64,000 nucleotides of DNA. Origin: Hyphomonas beringensis. GTDB taxonomy: Bacteria > Pseudomonadota > Alphaproteobacteria > Caulobacterales > Hyphomonadaceae. Under the pieces are notes generated by a model. The model ran no database searches. It had not been told where the DNA came from and saw only the letters and a program-made list of their open reading frames with translations. Below, piece by piece: positions 57,506-64,000 of this stretch. The translations under genes were made by a program, and so were the position numbers. The stretch is taken from NCBI RefSeq assembly GCF_000682755.1, contig NZ_AWFF01000001.1, positions 62,001 through 126,000 of the forward strand. Direction: 5' to 3'. The first letter of the stretch is position 1; every line of letters begins with the position of its first letter.

Positions 57506-57793
57506 CTATTCGACCGCCTTCGGCACAACGAAGAAGCCATCTTCGCTGCGCGGGGCATTAGCCAGAACCTGATCCTGGATATTGCCATCGGTTACGACAT
57601 CTTCGCGCATGGGCAGTTTGGTCTCGACGACAGAGGTCATCGGCTCCACGCCGTCCACGTCGACTTCGTTCAACTGGTCGATCCAGCCCATGATGCTATT
57701 CAGCTCACCGGTCAGGTCTTCCACATGTTCCTCGGTCACGGCGATACGCGACAGGCGGGCAACCTTGCGTACATCATCCTTCGTAACACTCAT
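57506..57793 (-). CDS. gatC: Asp-tRNA(Asn)/Glu-tRNA(Gln) amidotransferase subunit C
   Basis: A 95-residue small subunit that stabilises GatA on GatB. Typical are the start SVTKDDVRKVARLSRIAV, the central SIMGWIDQLNEVDVDGVEPM and LREDVV-like MREDVVTDG. The start at 57793 has GGAG about eight bases upstream; the longer frame is not needed. It is divergent from ruvX and separated from gatA by about 1 kb of plus-strand genes. Confidence 0.95.
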   Translation of the reverse strand: MSVTKDDVRKVARLSRIAVTEEHVEDLTGELNSIMGWIDQLNEVDVDGVEPMTSVVETKLPMREDVVTDGNIQDQVLANAPRSEDGFFVVPKAVE

Positions 57794-57872
57794 GTCTGGC
57801 TCCAGTCCGGCAGTTTGAATGGCTCGAATACGCCATAGGCAAGCTCGCTTCAAGGCGCTATGTGGGCTGCAA

Positions 57873-58331
57873 ATGCCTGTAACTGATCTCGCAGACTTTC
57901 CGCGCACTGGCGCCCTTCTCGGACTGGACCCGGGTACCAAGACGCTGGGCGTCGCCTCAGCCGATGCGCTGCGCATGATTGCCAGCCCTGTGGAGACCAT
58001 TCCGCGCGGCAAGAAGCTGGCCCCTGTTCTGGACCGCCTGTTCCACATCTATGATGACCGGCGCGCCGTGGGGCTCGTCATGGGCCTGCCCCTGAATATG
58101 GATGGTAGCGAAGGCCCGCGCGCCCAGTCTGTCCGCGCCATGGCCTGGCACATCCTGCAGAGGCGCGACGTGCCCCTGCTGTTTCAGGATGAGCGCCTCT
58201 CCACCGCCGAGGCCGAGCGCGCAATGATCTCTGCCGATATCTCACGCCGCCGCAGGGCCGAACGGATCGATGCCTCAGCCGCTGCGATCATCCTGAAAGA
58301 CGCCCTGCATAATCTGGCACAGCTGCCGTGA
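57873..58331 (+). CDS. ruvX: Putative Holliday junction resolvase / pre-16S rRNA nuclease YqgF
   Basis: A 152-residue RNase H-fold nuclease. Patterns: [14 protein letters not shown] at the start (catalytic Asp), [19 protein letters not shown] in the middle and [12 protein letters not shown] (Glu) near the end. In E. coli, YqgF matures the 5' end of 16S rRNA; the resolvase role is older and less supported. It overlaps the AEC gene by four bases (GTGA). Confidence 0.93.
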   Translation: MPVTDLADFPRTGALLGLDPGTKTLGVASADALRMIASPVETIPRGKKLAPVLDRLFHIYDDRRAVGLVMGLPLNMDGSEGPRAQSVRAMAWHILQRRDVPLLFQDERLSTAEAERAMISADISRRRRAERIDASAAAIILKDALHNLAQLP

Positions 58332-59242
58332 GCGGCTTTCTCTATGCCCTGCTTCCGGTCATCGCGATCGTATCGCTGGGGCATATCCTGTCTGTCCGCA
58401 AATGGATTCCCACCGAGAGCTGGCGCGCTATTGAGCGTTTGTCCTATGTCGTCCTGTTCCCGGCCCTGATCATCCGGACTCTGGCCAATGCGCCGTTCGA
58501 GACCGCCCCCTGGGGACTCGCTGCGGCGCTGATCCTGGCGCAGCTTACACTTGGCGCTTTTGGCCTTCTGGGGCGGTTCATGCCGAACATGCCCGGCCCG
58601 GCCGTTGGCTCAGTCATCCAATCCAATGTGCGCTGGAACACAATGATTGGTCTCTCCATCGGCAGTCTCCTGTTCGGGGAGCAGGGATTGGCACTGGTCA
58701 CCATTGCCGCCGCCGTGATGATCCCGACGGCCAACATCATCTCCGTCTACGCGCTGATCTCCCATGCCGAAAACCTGCATGGACCTAAACCCAACCCGTT
58801 TGTTGCCTTGTTCAGGAACCCGATCGTACTCGCCTGTATTCTTGGCCTCGCCCTCGCGGCCGCGAACATCTCCCTGCCCCGACTGCTGGATGACAGTTTG
58901 CGTATCCTGGGCGATGCGGCGTTGGCGCTTGGCCTGTTGGCGGCCGGGGCGGGTGTGGACCTGTCAGCCCTGCGCCGCGCCGGGCCACGCACTTTCGGCT
59001 GGTCTCTTGTCAGACTGCTCGGCCTGCCGGCTCTGGCGGTTGGCTTTTGCGTCTTGCTAGGCGTGACAGGCATGCCGCTGGTCGTTGCCCTGATCTGCGC
59101 GGCCACGCCTACCGCGACCAGCTCTTACATCCTGTCCAAGGAACTTGGCGGCGATGCGCCCCTGGCGGCTAACCTGATTGCTGTGGAGACCGTGCTCGCC
59201 ATGGTCACCATGCCTGCGCTTTATCTGCTTCTCACCAGCTGA
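58328..59242 (+). CDS. AEC-family transporter (auxin efflux carrier-like)
   Basis: A 304-residue membrane protein with about 8-10 hydrophobic segments and the AEC layout: two halves, each ending in a conserved Asn/Pro-rich region ([14 protein letters not shown] and [13 protein letters not shown]). Bacterial AEC carriers move malate, malonate and other small acids; the substrate is unknown. The GTG start overlaps ruvX by four bases, so it is probably co-transcribed. Confidence 0.88.
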   Translation: MSGFLYALLPVIAIVSLGHILSVRKWIPTESWRAIERLSYVVLFPALIIRTLANAPFETAPWGLAAALILAQLTLGAFGLLGRFMPNMPGPAVGSVIQSNVRWNTMIGLSIGSLLFGEQGLALVTIAAAVMIPTANIISVYALISHAENLHGPKPNPFVALFRNPIVLACILGLALAAANISLPRLLDDSLRILGDAALALGLLAAGAGVDLSALRRAGPRTFGWSLVRLLGLPALAVGFCVLLGVTGMPLVVALICAATPTATSSYILSKELGGDAPLAANLIAVETVLAMVTMPALYLLLTS

Positions 59243-59298
59243 GGGCCTTGCCCGAAGCCAGAATCGCGCCTAAACCGCCGAAAATCGAAAGGGCCTCC

Positions 59299-60246
59299 AT
59301 GAGCAAGGCGGCATATCACTACACCTTCGAGCACGAGCATTTGTTAGGCATTGAAGGCCTTCACCCGCTCGATATCACTCACATTCTGGACCTCGCGAAT
59401 GAGTATGCGGAAGCGACTCGGGCGGGCCAGCGCGCCGATCCGGTCTTGTCCGGAAAGACGGTGGTGAACCTGTTCTTCGAGAACTCCACCCGCACGATGA
59501 GCAGTTTCGAGATTGCCGCTCGCCGTCTTGGCGCGGATGTCATCTCGATGCCGGTGGCTCAGTCTTCGGTCAAAAAGGGCGAGACCCTGATCGATACGGC
59601 GATGACACTGAACGCCATGAAACCGGATGTGCTGGTGGTCCGTCACTCGGCCTCCGGTGGTGCAAAGCTGCTGTCTCGCAAGGTCGATTGCGCGGTCATC
59701 AATGCTGGCGACGGCACGCACGAGCACCCGACGCAAGGTCTGCTCGATACGCTGACGATCCGCCGCAACAAGGGCCGGGTCGAAGGCCTGAAAGTGGTCA
59801 TCTGCGGAGACATTGCGCACTCCCGCGTTGCCCGCTCCACCACTCAGGCGCTGCACCTGCTCGGCGCAGAGGTGCATTTGTGTGCGCCGCGTACGCTGTT
59901 GCCCTCGGGAACAGAGACATGGGGCGCAGCCTCTGCCACGTCTGACTTTGACGCCGCCCTGCAAGGCGCGGATGTCGTGATGATGCTGCGTCTGCAGCTA
60001 GAACGGATGGACGGCGCCTATTTGCCCAGCCGACGCGAGTATTTCAGCTATTTCGGCCTGACGCAGGAACGTCTCTCCCTCGCCCGGAAAGACGCCATCG
60101 TGATGCACCCCGGCCCGATGAACCGGGGCATTGAGATTGAAAGCGCGATTGCCGATGGCGACCGCTCTGTGATTACCGAACAGGTCGAAATGGGCGTCGC
60201 TGTGCGTGAAGCCGTCCTTCACCTGCTGGCAGGAGGCCGCTCATGA
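59299..60246 (+). CDS. pyrB: Aspartate carbamoyltransferase catalytic subunit
   Basis: A 315-residue enzyme of pyrimidine synthesis. Carbamoyl phosphate binding motif [13 protein letters not shown], the SVKKGETL lysine, HPTQGLLD and HPGPMNRG are all present. The start at 59299 is preferred over the in-frame 59248. It overlaps the inactive dihydroorotase gene by four bases. In bacteria with that arrangement, PyrB and PyrC' form a dodecameric complex. Confidence 0.96.
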   Translation: MSKAAYHYTFEHEHLLGIEGLHPLDITHILDLANEYAEATRAGQRADPVLSGKTVVNLFFENSTRTMSSFEIAARRLGADVISMPVAQSSVKKGETLIDTAMTLNAMKPDVLVVRHSASGGAKLLSRKVDCAVINAGDGTHEHPTQGLLDTLTIRRNKGRVEGLKVVICGDIAHSRVARSTTQALHLLGAEVHLCAPRTLLPSGTETWGAASATSDFDAALQGADVVMMLRLQLERMDGAYLPSRREYFSYFGLTQERLSLARKDAIVMHPGPMNRGIEIESAIADGDRSVITEQVEMGVAVREAVLHLLAGGRS

Positions 60247-61523
60247 GTCTCTCCATATACAATGCCCGCCTTCTGGACCCGGCTACTGGCCTGGACGAGA
60301 CCGGCGCGGTTCTGATCGAGCATGGTCTCCTGACCGCGATCAGCCCCGGCGCGACGGGACCACATTCTGATGCAAAAGAAAGCCTGGATGCTGGCGGGCT
60401 CTGCCTCGCACCAGGCCTGATCGACCTACGCGTCAAAACCGGCGAGCCCGGCGATGAGCAGAAAGAAACGCTGGCGACGGCCTCCCGCGCCGCTGTTGCG
60501 GGCGGGGTGACAAGTCTGGTCGTCATGCCGGACACAAAGCCCGTGATTGATGATGTGGCACTTGTCCGCTTCATCTCGGATCGGGCGAAGACCAGCGCCA
60601 AAGCACGCATCTACCCGGCAGGTGCGCTGACGACGGGTCTCAAAGGCGAGGCGATGGCCGAGATCGGACTGATGGCAGATGCCGGCGCGGTTCTGTTCAC
60701 CAATGGTGACGAGCCGCTGCAGAATGCCTCCATCCTGAAGCGCGCCATGACTTACGCCGCTAGCCGTGGCGCGATCATCATGTCCAGGCCTGACGACCGC
60801 GCCCTGAAAGGGTCCGGCGTCATGAATGGCGGCGCGTTCGCCGCCCGCAAGGGTCTTGCCGGTATCCCGCGCGAAGCTGAATGGATCGGCGCTGCACGGG
60901 ACCTGATGTTGGCAGAGACCACAGGGTGTACGCTGATATTGGATCAGGTATCGACACCGCGCACGCTGGAACTTGTCGCGAAATCCCGCTCGGAAGGCGC
61001 GAGCGTCTTCACGACGGTCGCCGCCCACAGCCTGTTCTTCAATGAACTCGATATCGGCGACTATCTCACCTATTGCAAAGTTAACCCGCCCTTCCGGGAT
61101 GAGGACACGCGGCTCGCCATGATCCAGGCGCTGAAAGCAGGTGAAATTGATGCCGTCGTATCGGCCCACGATCCGCAGCCACCAGAAGAAAAACGCCTGC
61201 CATTCGGAGAGGCGAGCTTTGGCGCGGCCGGTCTGGAGACCACGCTCGCCGCCCTGCTCAGCCTTGTCCATGATGGTCCTCTCAGCCTGCTGGAAGCGTT
61301 GGCACCGATCACCTGCCGCCCGGCAGACATGATTGGCCTGCCGCAAGGCCGACTCGCTGAAGAGGCGCCTGCTGATCTGATCCTGTTTGATCTGGGCAAG
61401 CCATGGCTGTGCGAGCGTGAGCATCTTCGCTCCCGCTCGACCAACTCCCCCTTTGACGGCCGCCGCCTTCAGGGACGGGTGATGCAGACTTTCATTGCTG
61501 GCGAATGCGTATTCACACGTTGA
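60243..61523 (+). CDS. pyrC': Dihydroorotase-like protein PyrC', catalytically inactive
   Basis: A 426-residue amidohydrolase of the dihydroorotase family. The family scaffold is clear ([46 protein letters not shown]), but metal and active-site residues are missing: the HxH after PGLID is Arg63-Val64-Lys65, the HCED-like stretch reads MSRPDD, and the ATDHAPH position reads VSAHDPQ. It should not hydrolyse dihydroorotate; a catalytic enzyme must be elsewhere. Such PyrC' proteins hold the PyrB complex together, as in Pseudomonas. It overlaps pyrB by four bases. Confidence 0.92.
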   Translation: MSLSIYNARLLDPATGLDETGAVLIEHGLLTAISPGATGPHSDAKESLDAGGLCLAPGLIDLRVKTGEPGDEQKETLATASRAAVAGGVTSLVVMPDTKPVIDDVALVRFISDRAKTSAKARIYPAGALTTGLKGEAMAEIGLMADAGAVLFTNGDEPLQNASILKRAMTYAASRGAIIMSRPDDRALKGSGVMNGGAFAARKGLAGIPREAEWIGAARDLMLAETTGCTLILDQVSTPRTLELVAKSRSEGASVFTTVAAHSLFFNELDIGDYLTYCKVNPPFRDEDTRLAMIQALKAGEIDAVVSAHDPQPPEEKRLPFGEASFGAAGLETTLAALLSLVHDGPLSLLEALAPITCRPADMIGLPQGRLAEEAPADLILFDLGKPWLCEREHLRSRSTNSPFDGRRLQGRVMQTFIAGECVFTR

Positions 61524-61591
61524 TAATACGAGACTCTTGCTAGCCTGACGTTTCGTCCGTAGGCTTTCAATCGGGAATTTAGGAGAATGGG

Positions 61592-62209
61592 ATGGAGGCC
61601 TCACTGGCATTTCCACTCGCGGCAATCTGCGGCTATCTGGCGGGGTCTATCCCCTTTGGGCTGCTGATTACCAAGGCTGCGGGACTGGGAGACATCCGGC
61701 AAATCGGCTCCGGTAATATCGGCGCGACCAATGTGCTGCGCACCGGCCGCAAGGATCTGGCGCTTGCCACCTTGCTGCTGGACAGTCTGAAAGCGGGGCT
61801 TCTCGCCCTTGGCTTTGGCCTGCTGGCTGGCCGGGAGGTCGGCTTCATGGCTGGCGCTGCAGCCTTTGTCGGGCATTGCTATCCCATCTGGCTGGGTTTC
61901 AAGGGCGGCAAAGGTGTCGCGACCTATGCGGGACTGTTGCCCTTTGTTTCTCTGCCAGGCTTCTACGTCGCCGCACCCATCTGGCTTGGTCTGTTCGCCG
62001 TCACGCGGATTTCCTCGCTCGCCGCGCTGACAGCAGCTGCGCTCGTTCCGCCTGGCGCTTGGCTGCTGGGGGAGCGCAACAATTTCATTCTGGGTGGTCT
62101 GGCCCTGCTGTCCCTTTTCGTTTTCTGGACGCACCGCGCAAATCTCGGCCGCTTGCTGAAAGGTCAGGAACCTCGCTTAGGCGCCAAGAAGGAAAAGCCG
62201 GACGCATGA
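61592..62209 (+). CDS. plsY: Glycerol-3-phosphate acyltransferase PlsY
   Basis: A 205-residue inner-membrane enzyme with about five membrane segments that acylates glycerol 3-phosphate from acyl-phosphate. The three conserved loops are AGSIPFGLLITK, GSGNIGATNVLR, and the glycine-rich GFKGGKGVAT. The start at 61592 has AGGAG six bases upstream. It overlaps dprA by four bases (ATGA). Confidence 0.95.
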   Translation: MEASLAFPLAAICGYLAGSIPFGLLITKAAGLGDIRQIGSGNIGATNVLRTGRKDLALATLLLDSLKAGLLALGFGLLAGREVGFMAGAAAFVGHCYPIWLGFKGGKGVATYAGLLPFVSLPGFYVAAPIWLGLFAVTRISSLAALTAAALVPPGAWLLGERNNFILGGLALLSLFVFWTHRANLGRLLKGQEPRLGAKKEKPDA

Positions 62210-63312
62210 CACCGGGACGGCCACTGACAGACCAGGAACGTCTGGAGTGGCTGCGACTGGCCCGAACGCCCTATGTCGGCCCGGTCACCTTCTTCCAATT
62301 GCTCCACCGTTACAAATCAGCCAGCGCCGCCCTTGAGGCACTGCCGGAACTAACTCGCAAGAGCCGCTCCGGCCGCGAACTGGTACCGCCTGCCCCAGAT
62401 ATGGTTGAGCGCGAACTTGCTGCGACAGAAAGATATGGCGCACGCATCATCGCGAGTTGCGAACCAGACTATCCGCAATTGCTGAAGGCGCTCGATCCCC
62501 CTCCACCTGTTCTGACAGCGCTCGGAAATCTCGACCTTGCCCACAAGCCCACCGTTGCCATAGTCGGTGCACGCAATGCCTCCGCAGCAGGCAAGAAGCT
62601 CGCACGGGACATTGCGAGCGATCTGGGCAAGGCAGGTTTCGTAACGGTCTCTGGCCTGGCGCTCGGCATTGATGGGGAAGCTCACGCCGCGAGTTTGCAA
62701 TCTGGCACGATTGCCGTGCTCGGCGGCGCAGTTGATCACATCTACCCGCCCCAGCATGATCGCCTTTATGCCGAGATCGCAGAGAATGGCCTGATCCTGT
62801 CCGAAAGCTATTTTGGATATCGCGCCAAGGCGCAGGATTTCCCCCGCCGTAATCGCATCGTGACGGGACTGGCACGGGGGGTTGTCGTGGTCGAGGCCGC
62901 AGAAAGATCCGGCTCGCTCATTTCCGCGCGCATGGCCGGGGAACAGGGCCGCGAAGTGATGGCCGTCCCCGGCTCACCGCTGGACCCGCGCTCGGCAGGC
63001 ACCAATCGCCTGATCCGTCAGGGTGCTACACTGGTGCGCAATGCGGACGACATTCTGGAAATGCTTTCAAGCCTGCCCTTTGCCGGCATGGCCTCAGACA
63101 CAACGCTTTATGAAGGTGAGCCGTCAGATGACCTGCCGGAAGGCCTGGAGGAGAGAGTGCGTCAGGCCCTTTCGCCTAGCCCGATGCCTATTGATGAGAT
63201 TGCCCGCGCGGCTGGCGCAACTCCGGCGCAATGCGCCGCAATTCTTATGGAGTTGGAACTGTCAGGCGATGCCGTGACACTGCCGGGCGGTCTGGCAGCG
63301 CTTGCCTTTTAA
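62206..63312 (+). CDS. dprA: DNA-protecting protein DprA (Smf)
   Basis: A 368-residue protein that loads RecA on incoming single-stranded DNA in transformation. Rossmann-like core: VAIVGARNASAAG, FVTVSGLALGIDGEAH, GGAVDHIYPPQH and the FPRRNRIVTGLA loop. A C-terminal winged helix follows (DEIARAAGATPAQCAAILMELEL). The true start is the ATG at 62206 overlapping plsY. The stop lies in the palindrome TGCCTTTTAAGGCA (63303-63316). lptD follows instead of the more usual topA. Confidence 0.94.
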   Translation: MTPGRPLTDQERLEWLRLARTPYVGPVTFFQLLHRYKSASAALEALPELTRKSRSGRELVPPAPDMVERELAATERYGARIIASCEPDYPQLLKALDPPPPVLTALGNLDLAHKPTVAIVGARNASAAGKKLARDIASDLGKAGFVTVSGLALGIDGEAHAASLQSGTIAVLGGAVDHIYPPQHDRLYAEIAENGLILSESYFGYRAKAQDFPRRNRIVTGLARGVVVVEAAERSGSLISARMAGEQGREVMAVPGSPLDPRSAGTNRLIRQGATLVRNADDILEMLSSLPFAGMASDTTLYEGEPSDDLPEGLEERVRQALSPSPMPIDEIARAAGATPAQCAAILMELELSGDAVTLPGGLAALAF

Positions 63313-63316
63313 GGCA
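63303..63316. repeat. Palindrome over the dprA stop codon
   Basis: TGCCTTTTAAGGCA is a perfect 14-base palindrome containing the dprA stop (TAA at 63310-63312). No T-run follows, so a terminator role is doubtful. Confidence 0.5.
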
Positions 63317-63473
63317 TGTGTCATCGCTGCATCTTAAAACATATGAAAATTCAGCCATAAGCGCCTCATGGCTGGACGATTCCCGCCTTCCTCTCTAAGC
63401 CTTCTGGAAACCATGTGCCCGCGCGGCACGAACTGCGCTTGCGGGCGCGCAGATAGTCGTAAGGGTACGCGTT

Positions 63474-64000
63474 TTGGCAAAATGGCATCATGTTGCAGCT
63501 GCATTGGGTATGGCGGCCTGCCTGCCATGGTGTGCAGTTGCTCAGGAAGGCAACGCAGAACCGGCAGCTCCTGCACAAGATGAACGCGTTGTTCTGGAAG
63601 CAGACTATGTCTACGAGGTACGCGACGAGAACAAGCTGGTCGCAGAAGGCAATGTAGAAGCCCTGTATCAGGGCCGTATCCTGCGGGCAGACAAGCTGGT
63701 CTACGACCGCACAACCGATCGCGTTCGCGCGTCAGGAAATATCGTCATTATCGACACGGATGGCAGCCAGCAATTCGCTGACGAAATCGAGGTCGATTCC
63801 AAGCTGGCGGATGGCTACGCAATTGGTTTTTCAGCGCGTCTTGCTGACGGTGCAACAGTGGCAGCCAATTCCGCCATTCGGCAGGGGGATGGCGTCGATG
63901 CTCTGGATCAGGTTGTCTACACAGCCTGCCCCGTCTGCGAAGACCATAAAACACCAACCTGGTCTATCCGCGCCCGCCGCGCTGTGCTGGACCAGGAAAG
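63474..64000 (+). CDS. lptD: LPS-assembly outer-membrane protein LptD, 3' end missing
   Basis: An open frame running off the right edge; about 175 residues are visible. It begins with TTG at 63474 (AAGGG eight bases upstream) and has a signal peptide MAKWHHVAAALG... with likely cleavage after CAVAQ. The OstA-like N-terminal domain follows: ENKLVAEGNVEALYQGRILRA and VYDRTTDRVRASGNIVI, the alternating beta pattern of the LptD/LptA jellyroll. A CPVC-type motif (TACPVCEDHK) fits the disulfide-bonded LptD. No ATG is in frame before residue 13. It lies 161 bases after dprA. Confidence 0.88.
   Translation, partial: MAKWHHVAAALGMAACLPWCAVAQEGNAEPAAPAQDERVVLEADYVYEVRDENKLVAEGNVEALYQGRILRADKLVYDRTTDRVRASGNIVIIDTDGSQQFADEIEVDSKLADGYAIGFSARLADGATVAANSAIRQGDGVDALDQVVYTACPVCEDHKTPTWSIRARRAVLDQE

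Noticed and set aside
60426-61625. A 399-residue minus-strand open frame opposite pyrC'
   Set aside because: It is antisense to a conserved gene translated in the pyrB operon and has no motif of its own.
63368-63583. A 71-residue Cys/Arg/Ser-rich plus-strand frame between dprA and lptD
   Set aside because: It overlaps the lptD signal peptide in another frame and lacks a ribosome site or any family resemblance.
1-64000. CRISPR arrays, insertion sequences, prophage or toxin-antitoxin pairs
   Set aside because: No regularly spaced direct repeats, transposase, integrase or paired small toxin/antitoxin genes were seen on either strand.

Overview
This is a single contig-internal window of an alphaproteobacterial chromosome, most like a stalked or budding member of the Caulobacterales/Hyphomonadaceae (a Hyphomonas-like organism). 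That placement is an inference. It rests on the co-occurrence of PleD and DivK cell-cycle regulators, an HdaA-type replication regulator, the NDUFA12-type complex I accessory subunit next to MlaD, a DUF2155 protein and aat, a DinB with an N-terminal zinc ribbon, an aroQ-accB-accC-aat operon, GatCAB and a moderately high GC content throughout. Nearly everything is housekeeping DNA. No insertion sequence, prophage, integrase or CRISPR array is visible.

Layout. 1-3.7 kb: the 3' part of a propionyl-CoA synthetase gene, a GT1-type glycosyltransferase and a convergent 2-oxoglutarate/iron oxygenase. 3.9 kb: tRNA-Ser(GCU). 4.1-8.9 kb: a tightly overlapping sugar operon (GH3 beta-glucosidase, SMP-30-type lactonase, GntP gluconate permease) behind a LacI-family-like operator. 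8.9-10 kb: thiG and thiS (minus strand). 10-13.1 kb: aroQ-accB-accC-aat. 13-14.5 kb (minus): NDUFA12-type protein, mlaD, DUF2155. 14.7-16.9 kb: a large NrdJ-derived protein without a ribonucleotide reductase active site. 17-20 kb: exported pentapeptide-repeat protein, aspS, rnd. 21-26.4 kb (minus): DUF2066 gene, hdaA, ppk, ppx. 26.5-28.1 kb: purM-purN. 28.2-30.8 kb: two unknown genes, one a large exported orphan. 30.8-33.7 kb: ndk, yjdM-like gene, holC, pepA. 33.8-36 kb: lptF-lptG.

36.1-42.7 kb: topA, an AT-rich exported-protein gene, rnr, NUDIX gene and rpmG. 42.7-47.1 kb: MFS exporter, pleD, divK, dinB. 47.2-50.4 kb: a five-gene run (RidA, GDPD, COG3146, DUF2007-like, HIT). 50.5-51.2 kb: a LuxR solo. 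51.2-57.8 kb: gatB, gatA and gatC on the minus strand with plus-strand genes inserted between them (MscS channel, membrane protein, lipoprotein, SET-domain protein). 57.9-63.3 kb: ruvX, AEC transporter, pyrB, an inactive dihydroorotase, plsY, dprA. The window ends inside lptD, which starts from a TTG codon.

How the genes work together. LptF, LptG and LptD belong to one LPS export machine, but here the block topA...dprA sits between lptG and lptD. AspRS carries features of the non-discriminating type, and GatCAB would then convert Asp-tRNA(Asn) and Glu-tRNA(Gln) to the amidated forms. PleD and DivK act in polar development, and a CtrA-like box lies upstream of divK. dinB has an alphaproteobacterial SOS box directly before its start codon. 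HdaA, polyphosphate kinase and exopolyphosphatase share one minus-strand operon. The most unusual items are the NrdJ-like protein without catalytic residues, the lptG/topA and dprA/lptD junctions, the 157-bp antisense overlap of aat with the DUF2155 gene, and the AT-rich gene between topA and rnr.
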